Shown: piece by piece, positions 1-9,358 of the stretch
How positions within the stretch are numbered: the stretch's first letter is position 1
Layout: each line of letters begins with the position of its first letter
DNA from: Gammaproteobacteria bacterium
GTDB lineage: Bacteria > Pseudomonadota > Gammaproteobacteria > Steroidobacterales > Steroidobacteraceae
Length of the DNA stretch: 61,125 nt
Direction of reading: 5' to 3'
Assembly (NCBI GenBank): GCA_021323735.1
Contig: JAJPKM010000050.1
Span: 1-61,125, forward strand
Position numbers and translations under genes: made by a program
The notes under the pieces: generated by a model
The model's database searches: none
Told to the model about the DNA's origin: nothing
What the model saw: only the letters and a program-made list of their open reading frames with translations

Positions 1-626
1 CCGCGGCGGCCGATCTTGATGGTATCCCCCAGCGTGCTCTCGCTGGACGGCTCCCCCACCAGGCACCAATCGATGCTCTGATGGCGTTCGCGCAGCACCT
101 CGACCACTCGGCGGGTGCCGTCCACCGAAGGGCCTTCCTCATCGCTGGTGATCAGGAATGCAAGGGTGCCGCGGTGCTGCGGGTGCCGGCCGATGAACTC
201 CTCGCTCGCGGTCAACATCGCGGCCAAGCCGCTTTTCATGTCCGCCGCGCCTCGGCCGTACAGGAGCCCGTCGCGGATGACCGGTTCGAAGGGATCGGAA
301 CGCCATTCGTCCAGGGGACCCGAGGGCACGACATCGGTGTGACCGGCAAAGCAGAACACCGGCCCCCCGCTGCCGTGCATGGCCCAGAAATTGTCGACGG
401 CACCGAAGCGCAGGCTTTCGACACTGAAGCCCAGCGCGTTGAGTCGCTCGATCATCAGCGCCTGGCAACCACCGTCCACCGGGCTGACCGACGGACGCGC
501 GATCAACTCCTGGGTGAGGCGCAGGGTGCTGGACAGCGGCGAGGCGGCGGACAATTGCGTTGTGCTGGATAATTGCGCGGTGCCGGGCAATCGCGGGGTC
601 TCGGGCAATCTCGGGCCGCCGGACAT
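1..626 (-). CDS. dapE: Succinyl-diaminopimelate desuccinylase, 5' part only
   Basis: DapE removes succinate from N-succinyl-LL-diaminopimelate in lysine and peptidoglycan synthesis, using two metal ions. About 208 N-terminal residues lie in the window; the rest runs off the left edge, so this is a window truncation and not a broken gene. The M20 peptidase hallmarks are readable: the metal-ligand block [11 protein letters not shown], then [11 protein letters not shown] with the bridging Asp, then ITSDEEGPS with the catalytic Glu pair. The ATG (626-624) shares its A with the TGA of dsbB (TGATG), so translation is probably coupled. The first 25 or so residues are Pro/Ser/Thr-rich and look like an extension ahead of the usual DapE start, so a later start is possible. 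Confidence 0.93.
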   Translation of the reverse strand, partial: MSGGPRLPETPRLPGTAQLSSTTQLSAASPLSSTLRLTQELIARPSVSPVDGGCQALMIERLNALGFSVESLRFGAVDNFWAMHGSGGPVFCFAGHTDVVPSGPLDEWRSDPFEPVIRDGLLYGRGAADMKSGLAAMLTASEEFIGRHPQHRGTLAFLITSDEEGPSVDGTRRVVEVLRERHQSIDWCLVGEPSSESTLGDTIKIGRR

Positions 627-1126
627 CAGAAGCGCAGGATGGGCGGCTGGCGTCGCAGGTTGACCCACAAGCCGAAAACGCCCAAGGCGATCGCACTGAT
701 CAAAACCCATGCCGGCATCGCCAGCCCGAGGAACTGCCAGGTCACTTTGGCGCACTCCCCGGAGCCGGTCAGCACCTTCACCAAAACCTCGCTCAAGGAA
801 AACACCTTGAGCATGAAGTCCAAGGAGGCACCGCAGGCCGGGACGCTGTCGGGCGGCAGACTCATGATGTAAAGGTGGCGCAAGGCGACGCCGATGGTGG
901 CCAGAGCCGCGAGCGCCAGCAGCACCGCATAGATCCTTCGACCCAGGGGCGCCGGGTCATGCAGGGCGGCGATCAAGAACACCACCCCCAGCGCGAACAC
1001 GCCGATGCGCTGGAAAATACACAGTGGGCAGGGCTCCAGGTGCATGACGAACTGGGCGTAATAGGCGTACGCCAGCAAGCCTGCACAGGCCAAGAACCCG
1101 AGAAGATTCCCGCGTCGCGCCGTCAT
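626..1126 (-). CDS. dsbB: Disulfide bond formation protein DsbB
   Basis: This 166-residue inner-membrane quinone reductase reoxidises DsbA. Four hydrophobic segments are visible, near residues 8-28, 41-57, 65-82 and 138-158. The first periplasmic pair is in [10 protein letters not shown] (CxxC), and the second periplasmic loop has the other two cysteines (VPACGAS and GSGECAK). Its length matches the family. The start ATG (1126-1124) overlaps the phoU TGA as TGATG and the stop overlaps dapE in the same way, so the gene is embedded in the phoBRU-dsbB-dapE transcription unit. A longer reading upstream is only the phoU shadow. No reason for linking DsbB to phosphate genes is visible beyond co-transcription. 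Confidence 0.95.
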   Translation of the reverse strand: MTARRGNLLGFLACAGLLAYAYYAQFVMHLEPCPLCIFQRIGVFALGVVFLIAALHDPAPLGRRIYAVLLALAALATIGVALRHLYIMSLPPDSVPACGASLDFMLKVFSLSEVLVKVLTGSGECAKVTWQFLGLAMPAWVLISAIALGVFGLWVNLRRQPPILRF

Positions 1127-1860
1127 CAGCGACGCATGAGCGCGTGCGCCGCGTCGATCTGCTTGGCCACGTCCTCGAGCGAGGAGTGGCGGATATCCTT
1201 GCCATGCACCATGTAAATCACATACTCGCAAATGTTCTTGGCATGATCGCCGATCCGCTCCAGTGCGCGCACGATCCACATGATCTCGAGCGCGCGACGG
1301 ATGGTGCGCGGGTCCTCCATCATGAAGGTGATGCACTGACGCTGGATCGACTCGTACTCTTCATCCACCATTTTATCCTCTTGGGCGGTCTTTAGGGCCG
1401 CCTGCGAGTCCATGCGCGCGAAGGCATCCAGCGCGTCGTGCACCATCTGCGCCACCTGCCGCCCTAAGTGCTTGACCTCCCGGTACTTGTCCGCGGGACG
1501 CTCCATGGTGGCCAGACGCGAGGCAATATAGCCGATCTTCTCGCCTTCATCGCCGATACGCTCGAGATCGGTGATGGTTTTGATGATGGCGACGATGACC
1601 CGCAGATCGCCGGCCGCAGGCGCGCGGATCGCCAGGATGCGGCTGCATTCCTCGTCGATCGACAGCTCCATGCCGTTGACCTTGTAGTCGTCGGTGGCAA
1701 CCGATTCGCCCAGGCGGCTGTCGCCCTCGACCAGGGCGGTGATCGCCTTGTGCAGCTGCTGTTCGACGAACCCGCCCATCTGCAGCACCTGGTTGCGCAC
1801 CTTCTCCAAGTCCTCGTTGAAGCGGCGGGAAATATGATGGGTCAGATCGGCGGTTTCCAT
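1126..1860 (-). CDS. phoU: Phosphate signalling protein PhoU
   Basis: PhoU is a cytoplasmic helical protein that restrains PhoR signalling through the Pst transporter. The 244-residue product begins METADLTHHISRRFNEDLE and has the two PhoU repeats, each with an acidic metal-binding E/DxxxD-type motif (for example DLERIGDEGEKI and ALERIGDHAKNI). I chose ATG 1860 because AAGG lies about 8 nt upstream and homologues begin at this point; a TTG start at 1896 would add 12 residues without family support. It lies 101 bp after phoR and is joined to dsbB by TGATG. No pst transporter genes are in the window, unlike the common pstSCAB-phoU arrangement. Confidence 0.95.
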   Translation of the reverse strand: METADLTHHISRRFNEDLEKVRNQVLQMGGFVEQQLHKAITALVEGDSRLGESVATDDYKVNGMELSIDEECSRILAIRAPAAGDLRVIVAIIKTITDLERIGDEGEKIGYIASRLATMERPADKYREVKHLGRQVAQMVHDALDAFARMDSQAALKTAQEDKMVDEEYESIQRQCITFMMEDPRTIRRALEIMWIVRALERIGDHAKNICEYVIYMVHGKDIRHSSLEDVAKQIDAAHALMRR

Positions 1861-1961
1861 AAATTCAACCTTGCTGCAATCATTGCGTGGGGACAAATAC
1901 TCGCGTTCGTTTACATCCGATTGCCGCCTACGTCAACCTCGTGCGTGATTATATGTGAGGT

Positions 1962-3266
1962 TCATGCGCTCGCCGCGTTCCGCAGCTGCAGTTTCCAAAT
2001 TCGTTGCTGGGGGAAATGACAGGTAAAGGTACTGCCCTTGCCCTCGGTGCTTTGCACGTCCAGCCAGCCGCCGTGGCGCTGCAGGGCATGCTTGACGATG
2101 GCCAATCCCAAGCCGGAGCCGCCCTGTCCTCGCGAGCGTCCAGCGTCCACCCGGTAGAAGCGCTCGGTGAGCCGCGGAATGTGCTCGGCGGGTATGCCGA
2201 TGCCGCTGTCGATGACGGAAAAATAGGCGCCCTCCTCGTCGGTCCACCAGCGCATACGCACCGTTCCCTCCGGTTGGGTGTACTTCAGCGCATTGACCAG
2301 CAGGTTCGTGAACGCGGACTCGATCTCGTGCGCGGTGCCGTACAGTCCGTCGCTCGATTCCAGGTCCAGCAGCACGTGCCGGGGCCGATCGGCGCTGATG
2401 AGCGCGTCGCGATGCAGCCGCTCCAGCATGTGGGGTACATCGATGGGCTCGCGTGCCGCCTCGCCGTCCGCGGATTCCAGGCGCGACAATTCCAAGAGAT
2501 CGGCGATGATGGCGTTCATGCGCTGCGCCTGCGCGCGCATGTCCTTGATCGGACCTCCCCAGGCCGGATCGATCGAGGGGTCGTCGGCCAGCGTATCGAG
2601 GTAGCCGGAAATCACCGTCAGCGGGGTACGCAGCTCGTGCGAGGCGTTGGCGACGAAGTCCTTGCGCATCGCTTCGAGCCGCATCTGCCGCGTGACATCG
2701 CGCACCAGCAGCAGGGACTGGCCGCCGCCATAGGGCACCATCTGCAAGGCGAGGAACATGTCGATCTGCACCGGCGGGCGGATCACCAGCGGCATCGAGT
2801 AGTCATCGCCGTGCAGATAGCGCGCAAACTCGGGCGCGCGGATCAGATTGTCGATGCGCAAACCCACGTCCACCGGCCTCCTCAGGCCGAGCAGGCGCGC
2901 GGCCTGCCGGTTGAACCAGACGATTTCGCGCTGGGTGCTCAAGATGATGACGCCGTCGGGCAGCGCGGCCGTGGAGCGGCGCAGTTCGCGGTACAGCTGC
3001 ACCAGCCGCTGCTTGTGATATTGCTTGCGCCGATGCAGGCGGATGACCTGGGCGATGATGTCGCCCCAAATTCCGCCGATGCCCGGCGGGTCGATTTGCG
3101 AGCGCAGCCGCAGCCAACGGTCCACGCGGTAAAGATTCAGCAACTGCCAGGCCAGGTACAGGCAGGCTGCTCCCAAGATCCACAGCCAAATGGGCTCGAT
3201 CAGCAGGCCCGCGCACAGGCCCAACAGCAAAATGCCCGCGAGCCGCGCGAGCGCGAAGGTCCACAT
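1962..3266 (-). CDS. phoR: Phosphate-sensing histidine kinase PhoR
   Basis: PhoR is the membrane sensor kinase that phosphorylates PhoB when phosphate is scarce. The 434-residue protein has an N-terminal membrane pair (about residues 5-45), a charged linker, a PAS domain (about 90-200), the H-box FVANASHELRTPLT with the phospho-acceptor His, and N, G1 and G2 boxes (LLVNALKY, DSGIGIP, GSGLGLAIVK). ATG 3266 (MWTFALARLAGILL) is chosen over an upstream reading because it starts just before the membrane segment and lies 19 bp after phoB. Confidence 0.96.
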   Translation of the reverse strand: MWTFALARLAGILLLGLCAGLLIEPIWLWILGAACLYLAWQLLNLYRVDRWLRLRSQIDPPGIGGIWGDIIAQVIRLHRRKQYHKQRLVQLYRELRRSTAALPDGVIILSTQREIVWFNRQAARLLGLRRPVDVGLRIDNLIRAPEFARYLHGDDYSMPLVIRPPVQIDMFLALQMVPYGGGQSLLLVRDVTRQMRLEAMRKDFVANASHELRTPLTVISGYLDTLADDPSIDPAWGGPIKDMRAQAQRMNAIIADLLELSRLESADGEAAREPIDVPHMLERLHRDALISADRPRHVLLDLESSDGLYGTAHEIESAFTNLLVNALKYTQPEGTVRMRWWTDEEGAYFSVIDSGIGIPAEHIPRLTERFYRVDAGRSRGQGGSGLGLAIVKHALQRHGGWLDVQSTEGKGSTFTCHFPQQRIWKLQLRNAASA

Positions 3267-3285
3267 CGCTGCCAAATTCGCTCGC

Positions 3286-3981
3286 TTAGGCGTCGCGCGT
3301 GGAAAATCTGTACCCGGCGCCACGCACTGTTTGCACCAACTTCTCCAATGAAAACGGCTCGAGCGCCTTACGCAGCCTGCGAATGTGCACATCCACGGTG
3401 CGCTCTTCGACGTAAGTATTACCCCCCCAGACACGGTCGAGCAACTGACCGCGGGTAAATACCCGCTCCGGGTGGGTCATGAAGAAATGCAGCAGGCGAT
3501 ATTCGGTGGGCCCCAGGGCGATTTCCCGTTCGCCGGCACTCACCCGATGGCTCGAGTCATCGAGCTTCAACCCGTCGACTTCGACGATGTCATCGGCACC
3601 TGCCGGCGCCGCCCTTCGCAGCACCGCTTGGATACGCGCCAGCAATTCACGGGGCGAGAACGGTTTGGTGATGTAGTCGTCGGCCCCACCCTCCAAGCCA
3701 TTGACCTTGTCCTGCTCCTCCGCCCGCGCGGTGAGCATGATCACCGGAATTTCCTCGGTGTCCTTGGCGCGCTTTAGGGAACGGGTGAGTTCCAGGCCGC
3801 TCATGTCCGGCAGCATCCAGTCGACCAGCATGAGGTCCGGCCGCAGGTCGACGATGCGCGCACGGGCTTCCCGGCAGTCCTCGGCCTCACGCACATCATA
3901 GCCGGCGCGCCGCAAACCGAAGGCAATCATGTCGCGAATGGCTTTTTCGTCTTCGACTACGAGAATGCGCCTGGCTGACAT
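3286..3981 (-). CDS. phoB: Phosphate regulon response regulator PhoB
   Basis: This is a 231-residue OmpR-family regulator with an N-terminal receiver (acidic pocket ED near residues 10-11, phospho-acceptor D54 in [11 protein letters not shown], conserved Lys in ITKPFS). A C-terminal winged helix contains [14 protein letters not shown] and the recognition region [16 protein letters not shown]. It activates Pho regulon promoters from direct repeats of CTGTCAT. A good Pho box lies upstream of its own gene, so autoregulation is likely, and a second strong Pho box lies at 43426-43455 in this window. It is the first gene of the phoB-phoR-phoU-dsbB-dapE unit. Confidence 0.97.
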   Translation of the reverse strand: MSARRILVVEDEKAIRDMIAFGLRRAGYDVREAEDCREARARIVDLRPDLMLVDWMLPDMSGLELTRSLKRAKDTEEIPVIMLTARAEEQDKVNGLEGGADDYITKPFSPRELLARIQAVLRRAAPAGADDIVEVDGLKLDDSSHRVSAGEREIALGPTEYRLLHFFMTHPERVFTRGQLLDRVWGGNTYVEERTVDVHIRRLRKALEPFSLEKLVQTVRGAGYRFSTRDA

Positions 3982-4009
3982 TACGTTAGTCCCTTGATTC
4001 TAAAGACGA

Positions 4010-4045
4010 CTATTACAGGCCTCGATTGTGACGGTTCCATGACAG
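4010..4045 (-). promoter_or_regulatory. Pho box and -10 of the phoBR promoter
   Basis: On the minus strand the sequence reads CTGTCAT, 4 nt, CCGTCAC (4045-4028), which is the 7-4-7 direct-repeat layout bound by PhoB. Ten nucleotides further is TGTAAT, with TAATAG overlapping it, as a -10. This is the spacing of class Pho promoters in which the box replaces the -35. The phoB ATG is about 30 nt beyond the -10. Confidence 0.85.
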
Positions 4046-4056
4046 TGTAATTGTCT

Positions 4057-4842
4057 TCAGGTTTGGCGGGCACGTTCCGCTTCGGTCAATGCCACTTTGT
4101 CCCGCACATAGAGCGGCTTAAGATCGGCAGGGTCAATACCGCCCCCGCTCGCCAGACGCGCAGCGCCGAGGCGCGCGAACTCACGGGCGCAGGGCAGCCC
4201 TAAGGCGTTGCGCCGGGTGAGAATGAGTCCGGGAAGCCTGGCGAGTTCAGGATAAGCCGAAAAACCGCGCCCGACGCCTCGATACCGGACGCCGCTGCGC
4301 AAGGTCACTGAGGCCGCAGGGCCAACCTTGGGCGCGCTGCTTTCGATCAGTCGCCCGGCAGCATCCCTCAAGAAGCAGCCCCAATACACCTCACCCATGC
4401 GCGCATCCAGGCAAGCGATGGCTTGAGTGTTGGCCCCGAGGGCGGCCGGCTCATCCGGGATATGTTGTAGGTCATGAAGCAGGGCATCTTGAGGGGCCTG
4501 TTGCGAGGCATGTTGAGGGTCATCGAGGGGGTCAAGAACTTGCAGCGCCAATGCCTCCAGCGTCGTGACCGGCACCACCGGAACACCGAGGCCAAATGCC
4601 AGACCTTGGGCCACTGCCACGCTGATTCTGACTCCCGTGAAGGCACCGGGCCCGATGCTCGCGGCGATGCCGTCCAGGGTGGACAAGGCCACCTGTCCGG
4701 CGGCCGCCAACTCCTCGACGAGGCTCAAGAGGTGCTGTGAGCCGCTCTTGCCCGACTCGATCGAGCGCACCGCCAATTCGCCGTCCAGCCACAGGGCGAC
4801 CGAGCATGCCTCCGTGGCCGCGTCCAATGCGAGGATACGCAC
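4057..4842 (-). CDS. tsaB: tRNA t6A biosynthesis protein TsaB
   Basis: TsaB is the inactive ASKHA-fold partner that supports TsaD, with TsaE, in making N6-threonylcarbamoyladenosine on ANN-decoding tRNAs. The 261-residue product begins RILALDAATEACSVALW and carries SIGPGAFTGVRISVAVAQG, both typical of the family. Compared with the usual length of about 230 residues there is an extra hydrophilic stretch (roughly residues 108-140, rich in Gln/Asp/Pro) before the conserved ACLDARMGEVYW. The start is GTG (4842-4840), which shares its first G with the TAG stop of the helicase gene (TAGTG), so the two are co-translated. Confidence 0.93.
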   Translation of the reverse strand: MRILALDAATEACSVALWLDGELAVRSIESGKSGSQHLLSLVEELAAAGQVALSTLDGIAASIGPGAFTGVRISVAVAQGLAFGLGVPVVPVTTLEALALQVLDPLDDPQHASQQAPQDALLHDLQHIPDEPAALGANTQAIACLDARMGEVYWGCFLRDAAGRLIESSAPKVGPAASVTLRSGVRYRGVGRGFSAYPELARLPGLILTRRNALGLPCAREFARLGAARLASGGGIDPADLKPLYVRDKVALTEAERARQT

Positions 4843-6809
4843 TATCTCAAGGACTCCGCATCGGCCGGCGCGGCGCGCTGCCGCGGATGCAAGCGGTCGC
4901 TCAAGAATTGCGCTGCCACGGCACTCTCGGAAACGACCGGGCTGGGCGGCATCGACTCCAAGAACACCCGCCCATAGGCTTTGGATCTGATGCGCGGATC
5001 GCCGATGACGATCACGCCGAAGTCGTCGAAATCGCGGATCAAGCGGCCCACCCCCTGCTTCAATGCAAGGACTGCCTGCGGCAGTTGATACTCGAAGAAG
5101 GGATTGCCTCCGCGCCGGCGAATTCCCTCGAGTCGCGCCTTGAGCAAGGGATCGTCCGGCGCGGCAAAGGGCAATTTGTCGATGGCCACGATGGAAAGGG
5201 CATCACCCTTCACATCCACGCCTTCCCAAAAACTACCCGTCGCCAGGAGCACGGCGTTGCCGAGTTCGCGAAACCGATTGAGCAGCGCTTCGCGCGGTGC
5301 CTCACCCTGCACCAGAACCGGGAAGGGAGGTTCCGGGAAGCGTGCCTTCAGCGCCCGCACACCCTCAGCAAGTCCGCGATAGCTGGTGTACAGCAGGAAT
5401 GCGCGGCCGCCGCTTGCCTGCAGCAGCGGCGCACAGGCGTCGATGAATTTGTCGGCGAACGCCGCATCCTGCGGTTCCGGCATGCGCGGCGGCAGGAACA
5501 GCCGCGCCTGGTTGGCGTAGTCGAACGGGCTGTCGATGCGCAGCGTGCGCGCTTCGGCCAGGCCGATCCTGGCCGCAAAATGCGAAAAATCTTCGCCGAT
5601 GGCCAGGGTCGCCGAGGTAAACACCCAGGCGCAGGGCCGCGACTCGACATACTCGCGCAGCCGCTCGGCGATCTCGAAGGGTGTGAATTGCAGCGTCATG
5701 CCGGTGGTGCCGGTTTCGACCCAGCGCAGTCCTGAGTCATCGGAAAGCTCGCGCAACGCGGCGAGCGTGTTGGCCACATGCGCGGCGCGGCGCGAGCAGT
5801 TCGCGGTGCCCGCACCGCCGCCCAAGTTCTCCAGCTGCACCGCCAGATCGCTCAATGCATTCTCGATGTCCGGTAGCAGGTCCAGAAACGCGTCGGGCAA
5901 ATCCGACCATTCTTGGCGGCCTGCACCGCGCGCAAGGGCAAATCTCAACCTGTCCAGGTACCCATCGACGGCGATCACTGCCTCGACGATGGCCGGCGCG
6001 CGGATGGCCGCCGCCTGAAGCTCGGCGGTAATATCGCGCATCAGCACTTGCACCTGGCGTACCGACCAGACTTGCCCGAAGAACTGCGCCGCGATGTCCG
6101 GGACTTGATGTGCTTCGTCCAAGATCACGGCCTCGGCACCGGGAAGCAAATCGCCGAAACCCTCCTCCTTCAACGCCAGATCGGCCAGCAACAGGTGATG
6201 GTTCACCACGACGATGTCGGCGGCCTGCGCATTGCGGCGTGCGTCGAACACATGGCAGCGGGAAAATTGCGCGCATTCCTGACCCAGGCAATTCTCCCGG
6301 GTCGAGGTGATGCTGGGCCACAGCGACGACTGTTCGGGTAGATCGGTCAATTCGGCCAGGTCACCCGTCTTGGTCGTTGCCGCCCAGCGTGATACCCGCG
6401 CCAGCATCCGAGTGACACCGCGCTCCGGCCCCAGCAGAGAACCTTGTTGAGTCGCCAGGTCCAGCCGATGCCGGCATAGGTAGTTGGTGCGGCCCTTGAG
6501 CAACGCAATCTTCACCGGCAATCCCAGCGCCTTCGCGAGCATCGGCACGTCGCGGCGGAACAGCTGGTCTTGGAGCGTGCGCGTGCCGGTCGAGATGATG
6601 ACGCTGCGCCCGGAGAGCAGCGCGGGTATCAGGTAGGCAAAGGTCTTGCCCGTGCCGGTGCCCGCCTCGACGATCAAGGGCGTAAGCCGCGCCAGCGCCG
6701 CGCCCACCGCCTTGGCCATCAACGCCTGCTCCGGCCGATAGGCATAGTGAGGCAGCGCGAGTGCCAGCGGCCCTTCGGTGCGAAAAATGTCCTGGTAGTC
6801 GCTGTTCAT
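4842..6809 (-). CDS. ATP-dependent DNA helicase, DinG/YoaA family
   Basis: This is a 655-residue XPD-like superfamily 2 helicase with an iron-sulfur domain. Motif I is VEAGTGTGKTFAY near residue 50 and motif II is VILDEAHQ. Between them are four cysteines in LCRHR and ENCLGQECAQFSRCH, which fit the Fe-S cluster ligands. C-terminal motifs include GSFWEGVDVKGD and QGVGRLIRDFDD. Length and the absence of a nuclease domain fit YoaA better than classic DinG. The start is ATG 6809. It precedes and overlaps tsaB, the same order seen in many gammaproteobacteria. Confidence 0.92.
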   Translation of the reverse strand: MNSDYQDIFRTEGPLALALPHYAYRPEQALMAKAVGAALARLTPLIVEAGTGTGKTFAYLIPALLSGRSVIISTGTRTLQDQLFRRDVPMLAKALGLPVKIALLKGRTNYLCRHRLDLATQQGSLLGPERGVTRMLARVSRWAATTKTGDLAELTDLPEQSSLWPSITSTRENCLGQECAQFSRCHVFDARRNAQAADIVVVNHHLLLADLALKEEGFGDLLPGAEAVILDEAHQVPDIAAQFFGQVWSVRQVQVLMRDITAELQAAAIRAPAIVEAVIAVDGYLDRLRFALARGAGRQEWSDLPDAFLDLLPDIENALSDLAVQLENLGGGAGTANCSRRAAHVANTLAALRELSDDSGLRWVETGTTGMTLQFTPFEIAERLREYVESRPCAWVFTSATLAIGEDFSHFAARIGLAEARTLRIDSPFDYANQARLFLPPRMPEPQDAAFADKFIDACAPLLQASGGRAFLLYTSYRGLAEGVRALKARFPEPPFPVLVQGEAPREALLNRFRELGNAVLLATGSFWEGVDVKGDALSIVAIDKLPFAAPDDPLLKARLEGIRRRGGNPFFEYQLPQAVLALKQGVGRLIRDFDDFGVIVIGDPRIRSKAYGRVFLESMPPSPVVSESAVAAQFLSDRLHPRQRAAPADAESLR

Positions 6810-6848
6810 GGATTCAACGGATCGTAGCCTACGACGAATCGGCCTAGG

Positions 6849-7346
6849 TTATTTGACCCGCGCGCGAAAACGCAGAAATGCCACTGAATTGGCCTTCAAA
6901 CCATGCTTCAGCTGCCAGCGAATGTGGGTGTATTCGGTCGCGACGGCAAGCCGGCGCTGGCCGTCCGTATCTTGAAGTTTCAAATTCTCCGGCCCATCGA
7001 AACTGCGGCCCCCGTCGATGGAGTAGCTCACCTCGGCGGCGGGCCCCACCGCCGAATCCGCCACGTACGACACGTGTTCCGGAACGGGGTAAGTCACGGT
7101 CGGCGCCGGTATCGCTGCCGGCGTGATGTTGCGCACCTCCAAGGTGTAGATGATCCAGTCGCCGGATACCACGCGATCGGCCGGCAATAATTTTCGAACT
7201 TCGCGCCCCTGCTCCACCTGCCGTGCTTCAACCTCGGCAATCGCTCGGATGTCCACCTCAGGGGGTGCCATGGGCGCATCGGCCGCTGCCGCGATCATGC
7301 CGGAAACGAGCCACATGACCGAGGCCAGGAATGAGTATGGATGCAT
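6849..7346 (-). CDS. Secreted protein with a DUF11-like repeat domain
   Basis: The 165-residue product begins with a signal peptide (MHPYSFLASVMWLVSG...AAAADA), so it is exported. The rest, DWIIYTLEVRNITPAAIPA followed by a YPVPEHVSYV region and a SIDGGRSFDGP loop, resembles the conserved beta-sandwich repeat domain (DUF11 type) found in surface proteins. No catalytic motif is seen. I chose ATG 7346 because it opens the signal peptide; an upstream reading adds residues with no family sense. It is 39 bp upstream of the helicase gene on the same strand. Function unknown. Confidence 0.7.
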   Translation of the reverse strand: MHPYSFLASVMWLVSGMIAAAADAPMAPPEVDIRAIAEVEARQVEQGREVRKLLPADRVVSGDWIIYTLEVRNITPAAIPAPTVTYPVPEHVSYVADSAVGPAAEVSYSIDGGRSFDGPENLKLQDTDGQRRLAVATEYTHIRWQLKHGLKANSVAFLRFRARVK

Positions 7347-7354
7347 CGCTCGCG

Positions 7355-7404
7355 CCTTAAGTACCAGAGTGCATTGTAAGGCATTTATAATCATGTACTT
7401 AAGG
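7355..7404. promoter_or_regulatory. 10-bp inverted repeat around a possible -10
   Basis: CCTTAAGTAC at 7355-7364 is exactly mirrored by GTACTTAAGG at 7395-7404. Between them the minus strand has an AT-rich TTATAA/TATAAA block that could be the -10 for the gene ending at 6849. The arrangement looks like a two-site operator. This is inference from symmetry alone. Confidence 0.4.
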
Positions 7405-7561
7405 TTCGAACCGAGTCCTCCGCCCCTTAGCAGGAAACAGGTTGGAGCGCGGCTCGAGACCTTGGGTTGTCAGCGCATTCTCACCGGCGAAGGGGAGTTG
7501 GCGAGCCCACACCCATCTGTCATCCTTATGAGTCTATCAAGCTTTCTTCTAGGAACGACCC

Positions 7562-9346
7562 ATGGCCACTGCCCCACAGCACGTAAGCACCCTTGCCTCC
7601 ATGAATCATGATGTTGCCGCCTGGGTCGACGAGGTCGCCAAGCTCACGCTGCCGCAGAGCATCTACTGGTGCGATGGCAGCGATGCAGAATTTGCCGCGC
7701 TGAAGCGCGAGCTGGTGGCGCAGAAGCAGTTGCTGCCCCTCAATCCCGACAGTTTTCCCGGTTGCGTGCTGTCGCGCTCCCACCCCTCGGACGTGGCACG
7801 CGTCGAACATCTCACTTTCGTTTGTACCAAGAATCAGGAAGACGCCGGCCCCAACAACCATTGGATGGCGCCGGAGCAGGCCCACGCACAAATGGACGCC
7901 TTGTTTGCGGGCTGCATGAAGGGCCGTACGCTCTACGTGGTGCCTTATTGCATGGGCCCCATCGACTCGCCCTTTTCACGCTGCGGCGTCGAGATCACCG
8001 ACAGCGCCTACGTGGTGCTCAATATGCAGCTCATGACCCGCATGGGCCGCGCCGCGCTCGAGCGCATCACGCGCGACGGAACCTTCGTCAAGGGTCTGCA
8101 TTCCACAGGGGATCTGAATCCGGAGCGTCGTTTCATCATGCACTTCCCCGAAGAGCTGTCCATCAAGAGCTTCGGCTCCGGCTACGGCGGGAACGCCCTG
8201 CTCGGCAAGAAGTGTCATGCGTTGCGCATCGCCAGTTGGCAGGCGCGCACCGAAGGTTGGCTGGCCGAACACATGCTCATCGTCGGCATTGAAAATCCCC
8301 AGGGCGAGATCCACTACTTGGCGTGCGCTTTTCCTTCCGCCTGCGGCAAGACCAACCTGGCAATGCTGATTCCGCCGGCGAGCTACCAGGGCTGGAAGGT
8401 GTGGACGGTGGGCGATGACATTGCCTGGCTGCACCCCGGCAAGGACGGCCGTCTGTATGCCATCAATCCGGAATCCGGCTACTTCGGCGTGGTGCCGGGG
8501 ACCAACGCCAAGACCAATCGCAACGCGTACGACATGATACGCAAGGACACGATTTTCACGAATGTCGGATTGACCGCGGACAATCAGCCCTGGTGGGAGG
8601 GATTGAGCGAAGGCAAACCCGTGACCGATTGGCAGGGACGGCCGTACGATCCGTTCAAGAGTCCCGCAGCGCAGCCGAATTCCCGTTTCACCGTCTCCGC
8701 CAAGCAAAACCCGAGCTATTCGAAACTCGCGGACGCCCCCGGCGGTGTGCCGATCTCCGCCATCGTCTTTGGCGGCCGGCGCCGTGCCCTGGCGCCCCTG
8801 GTGTACCAGGCGCGAAATTGGCTGCACGGCGTGCTCGTGGGTGCCGGCGTGGCCTCCGAGACCACGGCGGCGGCGACGGACGCCATCGGCGTGGTGCGCC
8901 GGGATCCGATGGCGATGAAGCCGTTTGCCGGCTACAACTTCGCCGATTACTGGTCGCATTGGATCAATGTCGGCGCGAAACTCAAATCGCCGCCGCAAAT
9001 CTTTCATGTCAACTGGTTCCGTCAGGACGCCGCCGGCAAGTATCTGTGGCCGGGCTATGGCGAGAACTTGCGCGTGCTGCGCTGGATCATCGATCGCTGC
9101 AAGGGCAAGGCCGCCGCGCGCGACACCGCGATCGGGCACCTGCCGGCTCCCGCGGATCTGGATTTACAGGGTTTGAATGTCGATCCGGCCGCGATCGAAG
9201 AACTGCTGGCCGTCAATCCCCGGCTGTGGCAGGAAGAATTTGCCGGCATCGACAATTACTTCGCCGAATTCGGCGAGCGTATGCCGCCATCGTTGAAGAC
9301 GGAGCTCAAGAACGCCGTGCAGCGAGTACACGCGCCGCAGGGGTAG
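7562..9346 (+). CDS. pckG: Phosphoenolpyruvate carboxykinase (GTP)
   Basis: The 594-residue cytosolic enzyme converts oxaloacetate and GTP to phosphoenolpyruvate, the entry step of gluconeogenesis. The kinase loop FPSACGKTNLAML, the upstream hyperreactive-Cys loop of the GTP class, and the metal-binding VGDDIAWLHPG are all present. The length fits the GTP-dependent family and not the shorter ATP-dependent one. ATG 7562 has AGGA 7 nt upstream. It stands alone on the plus strand, between minus-strand neighbours, and is followed by a tandem hairpin repeat that may terminate its transcript. Confidence 0.97.
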   Translation: MATAPQHVSTLASMNHDVAAWVDEVAKLTLPQSIYWCDGSDAEFAALKRELVAQKQLLPLNPDSFPGCVLSRSHPSDVARVEHLTFVCTKNQEDAGPNNHWMAPEQAHAQMDALFAGCMKGRTLYVVPYCMGPIDSPFSRCGVEITDSAYVVLNMQLMTRMGRAALERITRDGTFVKGLHSTGDLNPERRFIMHFPEELSIKSFGSGYGGNALLGKKCHALRIASWQARTEGWLAEHMLIVGIENPQGEIHYLACAFPSACGKTNLAMLIPPASYQGWKVWTVGDDIAWLHPGKDGRLYAINPESGYFGVVPGTNAKTNRNAYDMIRKDTIFTNVGLTADNQPWWEGLSEGKPVTDWQGRPYDPFKSPAAQPNSRFTVSAKQNPSYSKLADAPGGVPISAIVFGGRRRALAPLVYQARNWLHGVLVGAGVASETTAAATDAIGVVRRDPMAMKPFAGYNFADYWSHWINVGAKLKSPPQIFHVNWFRQDAAGKYLWPGYGENLRVLRWIIDRCKGKAAARDTAIGHLPAPADLDLQGLNVDPAAIEELLAVNPRLWQEEFAGIDNYFAEFGERMPPSLKTELKNAVQRVHAPQG

Positions 9347-9358
9347 ATCGCTCCTGTC

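Noticed and set aside
2004-3458. Long plus-strand reading opposite phoR
   Set aside because: Antisense shadow of a GC-rich gene; Gln/His/Arg-rich with no motif, while phoR on the other strand has all kinase boxes.
7517-7523. Single CTGTCAT before pckG as a Pho box
   Set aside because: Only one half-site; the positions 11 bp to either side do not match.
7976-9139. Long minus-strand reading opposite pckG
   Set aside because: Shadow; no domain and no ribosome site.
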